Shown here piece after piece: positions 1 through 13,700 of a stretch of 64,000 nucleotides of DNA. Position numbers and translations under genes: made by a program. Within the stretch, counting starts at the first letter, position 1. Each line of letters starts with the position of its first letter. Location: assembly GCA_946699065.1 (NCBI GenBank), contig CAMPDV010001265.1, positions 1 to 64,000 on the forward strand, in the 5' to 3' direction. This DNA is from Loxodes magnus (taxonomy: Eukaryota; Ciliophora; Karyorelictea; Loxodida; Loxodidae). A model generated the notes under the pieces. It saw nothing but the letters and a program-made list of their open reading frames with translations, ran no database searches and had not been told where the DNA came from.

Positions 1-3000
1 CAGTTAGAGTATGATAAGAGATGGAATATGCTAGCTATAGTGCTTTAGTTATTAAAATAAGTTTTATTATTCAGACTGCTGTTACTATCTAACTTAAAAG
101 AGCGTGCTAATATTATATTAATGCGATCAGACATTTAATTGACAGTTGTTAAAGGACATCATTTCTTTTGTTAACGTGATTATGGAAATGAACAACTATG
201 TACAAAATGGTCTTGTAGATGGAAGTTATTGTAATAAAAGAGATTAGTTGAACATGCTATATATGTGCTTAAGGGTAATATTTTAAAGAAGATCCTTATA
301 ATTTGCAAGATGAATATGGATATCCTTGAAATTTCTAATCAAACACATCGTTATTTCCTTATGATATTGTGGTAGAATGTTAAAAACACACAAATTCGAT
401 ATTTAGATAATTCAAGGGAATTTCAGTTTAAGTAATGTTTGATTCCATTATTTTGCCAAAAGAAACTATAACTACATTGAATGCCAGACTTGTAACTTAG
501 AGTTTAATGATACTGACTTTTAGTTTCTAGAATCAGCTAATTACTTTGTGAATATGTACTGCGTTTCTTAGCATGATAGATTTGATTGTGGAAGTTTGAA
601 GTACAACAGAGGGAAAGTTAGTTAAATAGCTAACTTTCATTATTTAATTCTAGAAAATTACGAAAGATCTATAACTCCTTTTGCATTCCCTGGATTTTTG
701 AAAGCAATCAAACGGAATTGATTGAAATTAACGGAGTAACTTTTGAAAGCAATTTCATATGATCTAACTTAGAAAAATATACTAGCAGTGAGATTAACGC
801 TTTGCTTTTCATTTAGAACTGCAAGTAACTTCAACTTACTAAACTCAGTTTTCTACAGAAATGTCGCTTATAATTCAACCCTAATAAAGATAACTTATCC
901 TAAAAGATTTCCAACAGAGGACTAAGATCTGATAAATATCACAGTGGGACAATTGCACTTTTTAGGAAAACTTTGTAAGTAGAAACGGAAGCGTAGGACT
1001 TCATTTTCTCTTTTGTTACGATATTCCAAATATTTTAGTAAATAACTCTCGATTCTTATATAACACTGGAGATTTCTACTAAGAATACTCTGGATTAAAT
1101 AGCACAGATGCATGACAATTATTTGCTACTCCTTCAGTATTTCTTATGAACTACGAACCAGGTTTTTCATTATTATACTCCACTACATAATTCGCAATTG
1201 ATAAGCGAAAAAGTCTAAGATTTATAATACTAAGTTTATCGAAAATTTCGTTACTAACGTTATATGGATTGTTAAGTACACTAATGTATAGTTAGATAAC
1301 TGCTTGTTTGAAGCAAACTAAAGATATTCAGAGCAAAAATTCAGATAATACTCGCCTATTTCAAAGGTAATTATGAACTACTCAGAGCTTTATGGAATTT
1401 TCAAGGCAATGGGAGAAAAAAACTGTAAGTTAGATTTGCAACCTGAAGCTATAAATGAACTGATAGTATAGAAGCAAAAAGGCCTTACAAGTAGTTATTT
1501 CGCTACTATATTTCTAACGGATTATTAATACAACAGTATTTAATAGCAAATTTTTAATCTTATAACTATATTGTAAGAAGTATCCATTAAGAACTGTAAC
1601 TTCACATCTAATAGCATTGAACTTAGCGATTGATTCATTGATTAAATAGTAGGTTCGGCATTTGATTAAGTTAGCAGTGAGATATTTATTCAATATTTGT
1701 GAAATTTTACATGATAAATACCCATCATTCAAATGACCATAATTAGCACGGAGGAGGAATAGCAATAAAATGAGTTTAAAATGCTATTTTTGATGGTGTA
1801 AGTTTGGTTAATAACTCCAACTACTATCCCTAAATACAGACATATTTCTGAGGCAGTGTATAAATAACCAATTCATATTTCTCAAATATATCTAAGGCAG
1901 TATACTTATAAGATGGAGATATATATTAAAACAATTTCTTGTTCATAACAAAAATAGATTTAGTTGATGAAGTAGATAGAAATCTAGCTCCTTAAATAAT
2001 AGTAACAAATACTACTTTTTAAGACAACATGAACAAATACTTTCCAGCTGATTTTACTCTTATAAATGATAACACTTAAAACTATGCTAATGTCTATCTT
2101 TATATCTCTGATAGCTATTTCTTAAGAAGTAAAAGTTCTATCATTTCATGCTTTTCGATTCAGTCTCATATCTCACTTATGACAGATAGCGTGATTTAGG
2201 ACACTTAATTTGCGAATCAGTTAACGGAGAAAAATATTATAGTGCTAGAAAACTGGAATTACCTAAAGCTGAAGAGAGTCAGATTTTTAAACAACACACT
2301 AAATAATACCTAAACAAATAGCATAGTAATAGAACTGAAAAATACCATGCAATAAATCTTAAATCTATACCTAGAAAACTGCTAATTCATTTCTAATAAC
2401 TAAGTAATAAAAAGCTAATAAAACTTATCAAACTTAATATTTTCTGTTTGATTAGGAGGCTTAAATATTAACTTGACAACTTCAAGATGCTAATTTCATA
2501 ACAACTCTGTCTAACTATTGTGACTCTAGTTTGTGAATTATATGGATTAATTATTCTAATTTTAGTTCCAATTACTACTAATTTTACTCCTTGATATACC
2601 TTGATAGTAGTAACTTAATATTTCGACTAATCGGAACTTCATTTACAGGCAATCTTTCTGAACAAACCCTTATTGTAATATAAGGCTCGATTTCTTACTT
2701 TGATAATGTAAGATTGACGGGAAACACTGTGTGAAATAGTGGAACGATTATAGATCGAAAATTCCTATCTCTATGTAGTTAATTCGTTATTTAACTTGAA
2801 TATTGCTAAATAGTATGGTGCTGTTATTGAAGGTCAATCAGCTACAGAAATAATTGTCGAAAATTCAGTTTTTCAGTAAAATGTCGCATCAGATAAAGCA
2901 GGAGTTATCTTGTTAAGTGGATAGTAAGCTTAGGCTTAATTTAAGAACTGCACTTTAATAAAAATGAAGCTAGTTTTGGCAGCGCTTTATATCTAACCTA

Positions 3001-6000
3001 AGGTTCGCAAGCATTTCTATCAAATTGCACAATTAAATAAAACTATGCACATAAATTTGGTGGGTTTGCATATGTGGAGGCTTAGTCTCTAATTTAGATA
3101 AATGATTCTGATATATCAGAAAACTTAAGTGGTGAGTTTGGATCAGTGCTTTACTTAACTACAACTTAGATAAAAAATAAAATACAAAAATGCATTATTT
3201 ACTCTAACTAAGCTAAGAGCGCTTTTGTTTATCTATTAAAGTCTTCTGTCGAATTTGAGGCTGTCATGTTTATTAAAACAAAGGAACAATAGACTCAGCT
3301 GGGATATTCGGAATTCTATCCAAAATTTCTGTGAGCAATTCAAACTTTAGTAACTAAAAGGATGGAAATGGAGCTTTTATTAATGTTTTAACTCACTGTA
3401 ATTTAAGTATTTTCAACTCTAGATTTGATCAAGCAAAGCGAGATCAAGGAAGGGCAATCTATTCCTTTCAGAGTCAGATTTAGATAGAGAAGACTATTTT
3501 CTAAGCTGAAAGTAAGGAGGGAGGTATTATATATGGGAATAGCATTAATTTGGCTTCTAAAAGCAATATATATGAAAGTAAGGATACTTTTTGGTGTAAT
3601 CTACTGTTTTCAATGCTATATCTTCTCATTTAACGATACATTCTAAAATTTTGAGCCTAGAGCAATGTATTTAGGCCTCTTCAAAATCATCCTTTATTTA
3701 GAATTCCACTTTTACATCAGGATGAGGAAATGTAGACGGTGGTGCTATTTTCTTTTCTTCAGTAGACTAACTAGAAATAACCCAATCTACATTCATAAAT
3801 ATAACTGGTAGGTTTGGTGGATGCGTCTACATTACTAACGAGATTAAAAATAACTCCCTTTTATATATCAATCAATCCAAATTTTCCAACTGCAGTGCAT
3901 CTTAAGAGGGAGGAGCTATTTATGTGCTTCAAGCTAGTTTAAGTTTAAACTAAAACTTATTTTAGTTCAATACAGCTATAGGAAAATAAATAGGAAGAGG
4001 AGGGGCTATGAGACTATGATGCTTAGATCAATAGTGCACTATTGATTTAAACTATAATCAATTTATAAATAACAAAGCCATCACTTAGGGTGAGGAGGAG
4101 CTATAAGTTGAAAAAATAAAATTCCATAAATACTTCCAAATATCACCCTAAAAGAAGAGTTTTGCTAGTTTTTTAAAACAATCAGGCTTAGTATGGTAAA
4201 GAAATAGCTTCAGAAGAACCTTTCTAGGAGTCTTAAGAGATAAGAACTATAATAGCTATAATAAAATTCCTAACTGCTAACTATCTCTAAAAGATAATTA
4301 AGCAGAATAAAGTAACTCTAGTAAGTTAAGAAGATAATAAGATTTTAGTAATCAGCAAGTTTAATTTGCTCCTGGGTAAGCATAAACTGAAGAGTATTAC
4401 TTTATACTTTTAGATTCTTATGGCTAACAGGTTAAACAAGTAAAATATCTTAGAGTTATAGTTTAATATATCCGAAAATAATTTTAAAGATGCTTCTTTG
4501 TCTGGGTAAACTTAATTTTTTTCAGTGGAAGGTATATTTACTGTAAATGAAATTTAAATTCAAGGGTAACCAGGAACACATATTAAATGTGAGCTAAAAG
4601 TTGATGCGCTTAATTAAACTCTAGCAAACTTAAATGATCCTTATTAATTAGATAATTAAACTGCTAAGTAGTTTCCTGTATTTCTAAGATACTGCATAGA
4701 AGGAGAAATATTATAGTCTTCTGTTTCTTTCTATAAATGTGAGCAAACAAGTATTCATTAAAGCTTAATTCTACTGAATGCAAATCCTGTCCTAATGGAG
4801 CTGAATATTTTGGTGGAGCCGATATTTTTCCGAAATCAGGATATTGAAGATCAAGTAATAAATCAGACAATTTAATGAAATGGTCCAAGATCTGAAAGCT
4901 GTGTAGGAACATAAATTCCAAGTTAGTAATAGATTGAAAGAAGATAATTGACGCTAAAGCATGAATTGGAAAGGAGGAATGCGCTTCTGGGTATACTGGT
5001 AACTTATGTAATGCTTGTATTTACAATTATGAAAGAATAAGTGATAATTTGTGTTCCCCATGTCCAGATTAATAAACTAATATAATAAGGATTTTTTGAT
5101 AGCTATTTTAATGATTGCTGTCTTAATAATAAAAATTAAAAGCACTATAAGCACTGCTTAAAGAGCAGAATAACTGCATTCAGTTTATTTCAAAATTTTG
5201 TTGAACTATATGTAGTTAGCTGTACTGAATAAGTCTTTTTAATTTGAGTGACCAGATTCAGTTTTATCAGTATTTGATGCTCAATAATAAGCAGGGAATG
5301 CAAGTTAATCTCTTTTTAGCGTTGATTGCTTTTTGCAAACCAATTCTTCAAGAGAAGCTTATTAAGTTTTTTACCGCAAACTTATTTTAATGGCATTTTT
5401 ACCAATTATTCTACTTTTTGTATCGACATTTTACTGAAGCTTCGTAAGTATCTTATACAAGTCTTTGCTACCTTTAAAAAACGAATACGTTACAACTGTT
5501 GTAGTATCTATTTTTACATTCCATCCTAATATTCTAAAGAGTATGCAAACCATATTTTCCTGTATGGATATTGATGGAAAGTTATGAAACAATTATAATA
5601 CTTAAATTGAATGCTGAGCCACCGAACACTCATTTTATGCTCTTTGTGTAGGCCTACCTGGTCTCATTATCTGAGGAATAGGAATTCCAGCGTTATGCCT
5701 ATTATTAATTTACAGAAGTAGGGAATCTTTGCATCTCATAAAAGTAAAGTAAAAATATGGATTCCTTTATGTAGGGGTATAAAAAGCAATTTTGGTTCTG
5801 AGAGTTTGTTATTCTATACCGTAAAATAATAATTTCCATAATTTCAATTCTACTTTAAAACTTAGATGTTCATATCTAAGCTTTGACTGTTTTACTCGTT
5901 TTGATATTCTCATTCTATTTCTAGTACAAACTCTAGCCTTTTTCACAGTCTCTTTAAATTTATGTGAGTAGAATAGCATTTTAGTAAGTGCTGTGACTAT

Positions 6001-7815
6001 TTATTGTGGACTGTTTTTTCTCTCTGGTTCGCTAAATAATTGAGCAGGTTTGATCTTTTTCCTGTTAATAGTATTGGTTAAACGTTTGATTCTTATAGTT
6101 CTGGATAAGACAAATGTTTCATAGCATAGGATAGGTGATAATGTTTAAGTCCCATAAGGTTTACAAGATGTTCTGTTCATGCTTTAAAATAAAAAACATT
6201 CGTCTATTAGAAATGATACAAGAAATGGACTTAAACAGCTTTAAATTTCGTAAAAAGTTCTTAATGAATCTATTAACAAAAGCTCCAATAGAGAGTCAAA
6301 CTACGAAGAAATATTTGGAGATATTTAAAAGATAAAGTTGCTAATTAAGTTAGGGTCAATGAACAGAATTGATATGCTTAATTATATAAACTCAATATAG
6401 TTTAAATAAATAAGTATTTACTAGTTAAGGCTAGGAAAGCCTTAATATTCTTAACCCTCCTTCCAACTTTATGAAAAGCAGACAAATGAATACTCTTTTG
6501 AGAAAAGCAATAAGGAAAAGCTATTTAAAAAATTTGGCTAACTTGATGTAGTTTAGCAAGTATTTTAATGCCCGAATAGCTTAAGAGCTTATGATAATGA
6601 CTTTGGGACAAAAAAGTAAACAAATATACATTTAAAAACTGTTGTAAGGAAGTTTTAAATAAAGTTAGTTAAATTAAGATGAAAATTTCTCTCACCTAGC
6701 CAACTAGGAATCTATAGTATCTAATACCAAAAGGGTAGATAAAAAGGATAAAGGGAAAAAATAAAAGCAAGAAAATAAAACTAAAAAGCAATTAAAGAAT
6801 AATAGCAAGAAACTGACAACTTAAGAAAAAAGTTATGAGTGTGAAAGAATGAATGAAGATTCCTCAAGTTTTCAAGATTAAGAAAGAAAGCAAATCCATA
6901 AGAAAAAGAAACTAATAAAACCTTCATAGAAAAAAAGACTAGTACTAAATGCTGAAAATAAACAGAAGCAGGATATTTAAGCATCTTTTTAAAGAGAAAA
7001 GAGTATAAAACCTTTTTAAGATGATAAAAATGCCTAATAAACAGTAACTGATAAATAAAGAAATAGGAGAAATAATTAATAAAAAAGCAAGTTATTCTTA
7101 ATAAGAGAATTAATTTAAATCAATAAGATCCAAAAAGCAAAAGTTTAATTCATCTGTAAACAAAGTTTAGTCTAATCCTGAATTTAATCAAGAGTAAAGT
7201 CTTTCGTTATTTAAAACTACAATCTGAGAGTTAATTATTCTTAAATAAAATTGAGATGTAAGCTTAATTTTAAAGTTGCCAAGATAGCAGACAAGAAACT
7301 AGTAAAACTTAAATTTAGTAAAATAAATTGAAATAAGCTTAAAAAAAAGTCAACTAAAGCTAGGTTTTTTTCAAGTGAAAAGTCATAAAGATTAAAATTA
7401 TGGATAAAGTTAATTATGTAAATGAGCGTAATTCCATAGATAACTCTCTTGCCCACTTACAAGAAAATTACTAGATTGCTAGTTAAAAATTCGATGAACG
7501 AATTTAAAAGCATTTCAATAAAAAGTTTAAATTAAGTTTAAGCCTCTGAGGAAAAAAGAGCTTTTCCTTACAATAAGATTAAAATTCAAAATTCAGCAAA
7601 AAGACAGGAGGAGACTTATCTAAAAAAATTAAATTCGTTTATTAAGAAGATTTTAATTTGAAGAATAAGCAACAAAATAATAGTTGGGAAAATTAAAAAT
7701 AATTGAAGAAGATAAGGAAAAATTACAAATTAATGAAGAAAATATTAAAACGAAGAATAGGAGAGCTGAAAATTTCTAAAGAAAAGCTTATTTAACTTTT
7801 TTAATAATTGTTTGA
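1..7815 (+). pseudogene. Beta-helix/LNR/7-TM surface protein, copy 1 (5' cut by window, frameshifted)
   Basis: The window opens inside an LNR-like Cys motif (RDGIC...C). It continues as a long parallel beta-helix region rich in short motifs such as NCTFQxN and GGAI(Y), like chlamydial Pmp or other pectin-lyase-fold repeats. A Cys-rich segment (CNxCIxNYERISDNLCSPCP, about 5000-5070) and hydrophobic segments (about 5080-6120) follow, then a Gln/Lys-rich cytoplasmic tail. The likely terminator is TGA at 7813. Compared with the second copy (43834-52137) it is nearly identical over its whole length, but single-base indels break the frame at about 245, 400, 710, 838, 945 and repeatedly later. Because neighbouring genes stay open for kilobases, I read this as a decayed gene rather than poor sequence. 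That reading is inference. The role was presumably a large surface or adhesion-type membrane protein. Confidence 0.7.
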
Positions 7816-8559
7816 ACTATTTTACATATCTTAAGATTTTAACGAATAAAGTATTAAATATAAATCTCTTTAACCTCTTAACTCTAAAATCAAAATATCA
7901 ATCTCTAATTCAAGCAACGTTTATCTTTAATAATTAGTTATATTTCTTTAGTAATTAAAGAACATTCCACACTACTATTTAATTGATTTTCTTTAGAAGT
8001 AGAACTTGAGATAGAAACCAAAACTAAAAATTCAATCTATGAAGATTTTTACTTAAAGAGCCTTTTATAAATAAGAATTTCAGACGCTTCAATTGGTTAA
8101 GTTAAGTATTCTAATTAGTTTTATAATTAAGCTTGCTTAGATTTATCTAGGTAATTGCTTTTATTATATAACTTTATGATTTACCCTTTATATGAACTTT
8201 TAATTCTTTCCTTTATAACTATCAAATATTTAGGCTACATAACTCTTATACTCTTAACCTACTTTCTATGATTTTTGAAAGAGATAATATCTATATATTT
8301 CTATTAGGTTAGTGATTTAAGTTGATGAAAGCTTTAAGTAACATAATAGAATGTTTATTAGGTGAATAAAAAGTAGATATTAGATATAAGAATAAGAAAG
8401 TAGGTGAAATGGTGAGATTATGCTGAAACAATTAAATAAAGCATATATCTATAACTTGAGGTTTAAACAAATAATTTTAACTAGCATTTAACCATAGGGT
8501 AAAATAGAGTATTTCTAGGTTTTTATTAGACTAATTTAAAGAATAACTAGATAATTGCT
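7816..8559. other. 3' spacer of copy 1, no gene seen
   Basis: AT-rich spacer between the convergent beta-helix gene and the kelch fragment, homologous to 52138-52860. I see no coding signal in it. Confidence 0.6.
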
Positions 8560-8920
8560 TTTATAATATTTAGTTGTTTAGTAGTATCCAAAGTTTAACA
8601 ACATTTCACTAAGCTTTTTCCCATTTCTAGTTTTATAATCGAATAGAATAAATCACTTTAGAACTTCCATCAAATTATTAAACCTAGTTTTATTACACTA
8701 TTGGTTATGTGTAATGTAGGGAGATTTAACTTCCAGAGAATTGCATCCCACAATCGTTCATATGCTTAATGTTATACATTTTAGAATTGTAGTTACTAAA
8801 TATGAAGAAAATGATGTCTTAGAAAGTTGTAATGTGCTGATGTTCTAGCTTTTACTGGAAGTGATGTTTAGGATTTTATCCAGCTGTCTATTTGATACTC
8901 TTAAATTTAAATAATATCAT
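8560..8920 (-). pseudogene. Kelch protein gene, 3' fragment
   Basis: Read on the minus strand with TAA/TAG as Gln, this stretch matches the C-terminal part of the kelch gene at 52860-53879: FDYKT, DLK..N and a run of short hydrophobic blades. It stops at 8920, where sequence shared with the second copy ends and LINE sequence begins, so the 5' two thirds of the gene are missing. The segment after FDYKT differs from the other copy and no clear stop is visible, which supports a decayed remnant. Confidence 0.6.
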
Positions 8921-9045
8921 GATATATATTAAAAAATGGTTAGCTTCAAGAAGGGTTTTTATACCACCTCCTCAGAGTAGGAGAGAAAACCTGAACCACT
9001 TTCTTTTACCACGTCTTTGCTTTAATTATTCCAACCTTCTTTATT

Positions 9046-10750
9046 ATGCATGGAAACCAGACTAATAATGCAAGACCTTAGACTACGGAGGACCAAACTA
9101 ACTGACCGAACGAACACGAAATAATAGAACGAATAATAGAAAAAAATAGCAATATACCCATGATTGGTCGAACTGTACTAAAAGGAGGAGCACAAAATAA
9201 GAAAGGAATGTGGCAAAAAAAGTAAATAACCTAAGTAATAATTTAACAAAATAATGAACAACTCATTTCAGCCAACGTCCCTGAATAATAAATGTAAAGG
9301 GTCTACTAAAATGCCTATGATGATTCATCAGAAATGGTGGCCGCAATTTACTTTAACCATTACTTGGAAAGCACTGATTTAGTAGAGAAAAAGGCCAAAG
9401 ACTAAGAAGTTATACAAGTGTTTAGAAATCAAATACGGAAGGATTACGGACAAGCAGTGGCGAAGTTCATAGTGAAATAAAACGGAATTGTATACTTGGT
9501 ATTTAACAATGAAGAAAGATACTAACATTTCACTTAATTCGGGGAATGAACGTTCAAAGGAGTTAGAATTCCTATCTAAGCTAGAAACTAATTGGAATAT
9601 TTGGCATTCATAACTACCCAATTTACTTCACAATCAACGAATACTCAAATATGAAGGAAGTAATGGAAATAATAAGATAATATGGAAAATCAAGAGGAGA
9701 GATATAGCATACATATCCAAACACAACAATGCTAAACAGGGAACAGTGTAGTTTACCTAGATTTAAAGGATGTAGACGAAGCAAAAAGGATACCAGAAAG
9801 TAATAGATTTGAATGGAAACAAAATGAGAATATAACACCCAGTAATTTTATCTGCTGCCTATGTAAAGTGAAAGGGCACACAGACCAGCAATGCAGAAGG
9901 GTAGAAGCAGCAAAAAGGAAAAAGCTACATACAAGAGAATTAGAGATGCTTGAAGGAGAAGTTATTTTAAAAATAAGCAACCAGATTTGAAGCAAATCAA
10001 GCAAATAAGAGGATAATTGGAGAAGAAGAATAAATGATTATAGAGGAATCAAGGAAGAAGAGAAGGAAATAAAATGAGGAGAATAGAAAAAATAATTAAA
10101 ACAACTAAACAACTAAATAATAAAAAGTTTTTTATGCTAAAAGAATAAATAAACATTATTTTTCATCAAAATGGAATTGGACATATGTAAGACAGAAGGA
10201 TAGAGAAATGTTCAAATAATTAAACAAAATAGAAAACAATCAACTAAATAATAAGATATACCATAAAGCAAATTAGAGAAAAGGATAGGATAGGTGATGG
10301 TAAAAATGCTAAACTCTAACAAAAGAAATAAGAAATAAGCAAAATAGTATAATGGAGTATATCAGGAAAAACGTAAATAAAGGAAAAAAGCAAAAAGAAA
10401 TAGAACAAACTCAAGAAGAAAAAGAATAAGATGCAAGATAAAAGTGAGAAGAAAGAAGTAAATTGAAGCAAACTTCAATGAGAATGTACTATGCTAAGAA
10501 ACCGAAAAACAAAAATGAACAATTATCCGACTTCAACTAATAGGAAAAGGAAAAAGAAGAAGATTAGAATAGATAAGAAGAAGGAAAAGGTAGATAATAA
10601 GATGAAAAAGATAAAAATAAGGGGAAAGAACTAATAAAGAAAATAATATGGAAGCATAGAATGATAGATAAGAAGAAGTAAATGTGGAGAAGGAAGATGA
10701 ATAAAAAGAAGAATAAGGTGAAGAGGAAGAGGAAATGAGTGTAAAAAAAG
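9046..10750 (+). pseudogene. LINE ORF1 (gag-like, CCHC zinc knuckle)
   Basis: The first ATG of a frame that stays open (TGA read as Trp) for about 1.7 kb. A zinc knuckle C-x2-C-x4-H-x4-C lies at 9853-9897 (residues about 270-284), typical of nucleic-acid-binding ORF1 proteins of LINEs and gag proteins. The second half is extremely Lys/Glu/Gln-rich and low in complexity. The reading frame of this half is not certain, and the boundary with the endonuclease ORF is blurred by frameshifts around 10780-10860. The presumed function is binding element RNA in ribonucleoprotein particles. Confidence 0.65.
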
Positions 10751-10759
10751 ATTAAGAAT

Positions 10760-13700
10760 AAGTCATAAGTCATAAAAATAGGGACAGCAAATGTTAGGGA
10801 GTAAGAAGTACAAAAAGAGGCACTAGCCAAATTCATGACTCAAAAAGTATCCACATAATGGCAATATAAGAAATTTAGATTGAAGACTAAAAAGATATGT
10901 GTAATATAGCAGGATATAAAAACTTAATAAATGTGGGATCAAAAAAGGAAAATGAGTAGCATTCTATATTAGAAACGACATATGTAAGGAGATCAGAGAG
11001 ATATAGAATGAAGTAAACCAAATGACGCTTTTTGGAGGAGCGAGAGTAATGGCAATAGAAATATAGAAATATCTAGCAGTAATAAATATTTACGCTCCTG
11101 TTGCAAATGACAACGAACATTATGAACCTTTCTATAATTTAGTGAATGAATTTAAACTATAAGCAATAGAAAAAGGACTTAATATAATGATAATAGGAGA
11201 CTGAAATGCGCACATAGAAAAATGACTGCCAAAGAAAACAAACTCAGCAGGAAAGAGAATGGCACAGTTTATGGAACAGAATAATTTAATATGCCTAGAC
11301 CACCTGAAAATAGGTACCTTCATTCACTAAAACAATGAGTATAAAATAGATTACTTTTTAATCGAAGAGAGAATGAGAGAAAAGGTGATAAAAAGTGATT
11401 TTTATTACTCATACGTAATAAGTGACCATAGGCCTGGTATTATATAGGTAAAGATGGGTAAAGAAGTAGAAAGCCATAAAAGATAGCAAAAATAAACTAC
11501 CTACTATTAAAGAAAAAAGAGATATAAGAAAAATTTGAAAGATTTATACAAGAAAATCTCTAAAAAGAAGAAATTGATAACCTAAATGGCACATAGACTT
11601 ATAAATGATGAAAGAAAAAGATATAAGAAGGAGTTTAAATAGTATGTGGAAAATTTAAAACATAAAACTCTAAGATATATAAATATTCAGAAACAACAAA
11701 ATAGTGTAATAAAATCTTTAGAAAATGCAGCAAACAATTAAAATAAAGGGTAAAGAACAGAGAACAAATAAATTAAAATCAATAAATAGAGAATCAAAGA
11801 GAATACCAAAGAGTAAGATAAGAATACATTTAATCAAGAAAAAAAGATAAAGAAACTAACTAAACCTATTTTATGGACAATGTAAATAAAGGAAGTTCTA
11901 ACAGATATGTGGAAGAAAACTAAAAAATTTACTTAATAGAAAAAATAATTAATGAGTACCCTTATTAAAAGAAGATGTTAATACTTTCAGGGATGAATGG
12001 TAGAAACTGTATGAAGATGGCGATAATACGTTACCAACTAAATTCTTAAACAAGGGATAAATAGTGGTAAAAGAATATGAAATTTGAGAAATCATCAACT
12101 AATTGGTGAAATGAAAAGCAGCAGGACCTGATGAAATACAAGTAGGCACAATATTAGCAGGTGGGAAAAAACTAACAGAAGTAACATGTAAAATGATAGT
12201 TAAGATGATTTAAGAGGGAGTAATACCTTAAGAGATGAAATAATAATACATAATATTAAAATACAAAAAAGGAGGACAGATGAACCCGATGATTATAGAC
12301 CAATCTCTTTACTGAATCATGCTTTAAAAATAGTAGATGCATGAATTTTCTAGCAACTATAAGGATATCTGCATAATGATGAAAGCGAATATTAATATGG
12401 CTTTAAAAAGGAAAATCATGCTCACTGAAAATTTTCAACCTAAGAACAGTATAGGAATGATCAATACGGAACAAAAAAGATGTTTTTAGTAATATTTGTT
12501 GATATTAAAAAAGCGTACGACTTCGGTGCAAAGAAAAGATATATGATAAATCCTAAAAGATCTAAAAGTACCGGAATAGATAATTAAACTCCTAGCAAAC
12601 TTTTACTGTGAAGAAGAAATTAAACTTAAAATCAATGAATAAATAGCAAAATCATTCGCGACAAATAAAGGACTAAAACAGGAAGCATAACGTCGCCAAG
12701 ACTATTTAACTTAATAATAGCAAAACTTCTCCATAGCTTGGAAGATTAATAGCTAGGAATTAAGATAGACTTTAAAACGAAGAGGGATGAACACAAGAAA
12801 TATATGCAGGATGTTTTGCATATGCAGATGGCCTAGCCTTAATAAGTGAATGAGAATAATTAGAGGAAGTAATCAAAAATTTAACCTCATGGGCAGAAAA
12901 ATACAAACTGGAAATTGCAGATAAAACAAAATGAATGATATGAAAAGCAGCAGAAAATAGAAACTGAGAAAATATAGGTAATACTATTGAGGTGGGAAAT
13001 TTAAGAATCGAAAGAGTAACGTCCTTTTAGTACCTAGGGTATATAATAGAAGAGACCATCAGCTTTGAAAAACACATGGAGAACAGACTAGAAGCAGCAT
13101 AAAAGATGTAAACATGAATACTGGGGTAAAATAACAATGAATAAGGAATTAACACCATATAAACAGGAATAATGATAAAAACGTTCGTAAGCTCAGTATT
13201 CAGCTATGGGACAGAAGTTATCCATATTGTGAATAATTTGTAGGAAAATAAGTGATGGAACAATTAGAAATAATATAGAGAAGATCTTTACGAGCAATCA
13301 TAGATGCCCCTTTCTAAGTTTAAAATGAGATGCTAGAATACGAGTTACAGTTATGAAATTTAAACATTGCCTATGGCAGAAAGCGCTGAGATTAAGAGGC
13401 AGACTAATAGGTAACTAAGGAAAAAAAGTAGATGGATTAATGTTCGACCTAAGTAAAGAAGAGAACTTTATTTTTGAACAATACTGCACGACAATAAAAT
13501 TAGAATTAAAAATTGAAGACAAAAATATATTTATAGATGATGGTAATAATAATCAAAAAGGAAAGAAAAACATTAATCGTGCAATTTGAGAACATAGAGT
13601 ATACGTAGAAGATAGAGAAAGAATGGAGTAAATGATAACAACTCTACAGTATAGAAAAACATGATTTGATGAATATGTAGTAGGACCACCCAACTACCTG

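Larger units (their letters stand above)
1..8920 (+). repeat. Left copy of an ~8.9-kb duplicated block
   Basis: Positions 1-8920 match 44284-53218 almost base for base, in the same orientation. The block covers the beta-helix/7-TM gene, its 3' spacer and the 3' part of a convergent kelch gene. Similarity stops abruptly after the shared aatttaaata(a/g)tatcat at 8920/53218. The left end lies outside the window. Divergence is low but greatest in the 3' spacer. Confidence 0.9.
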
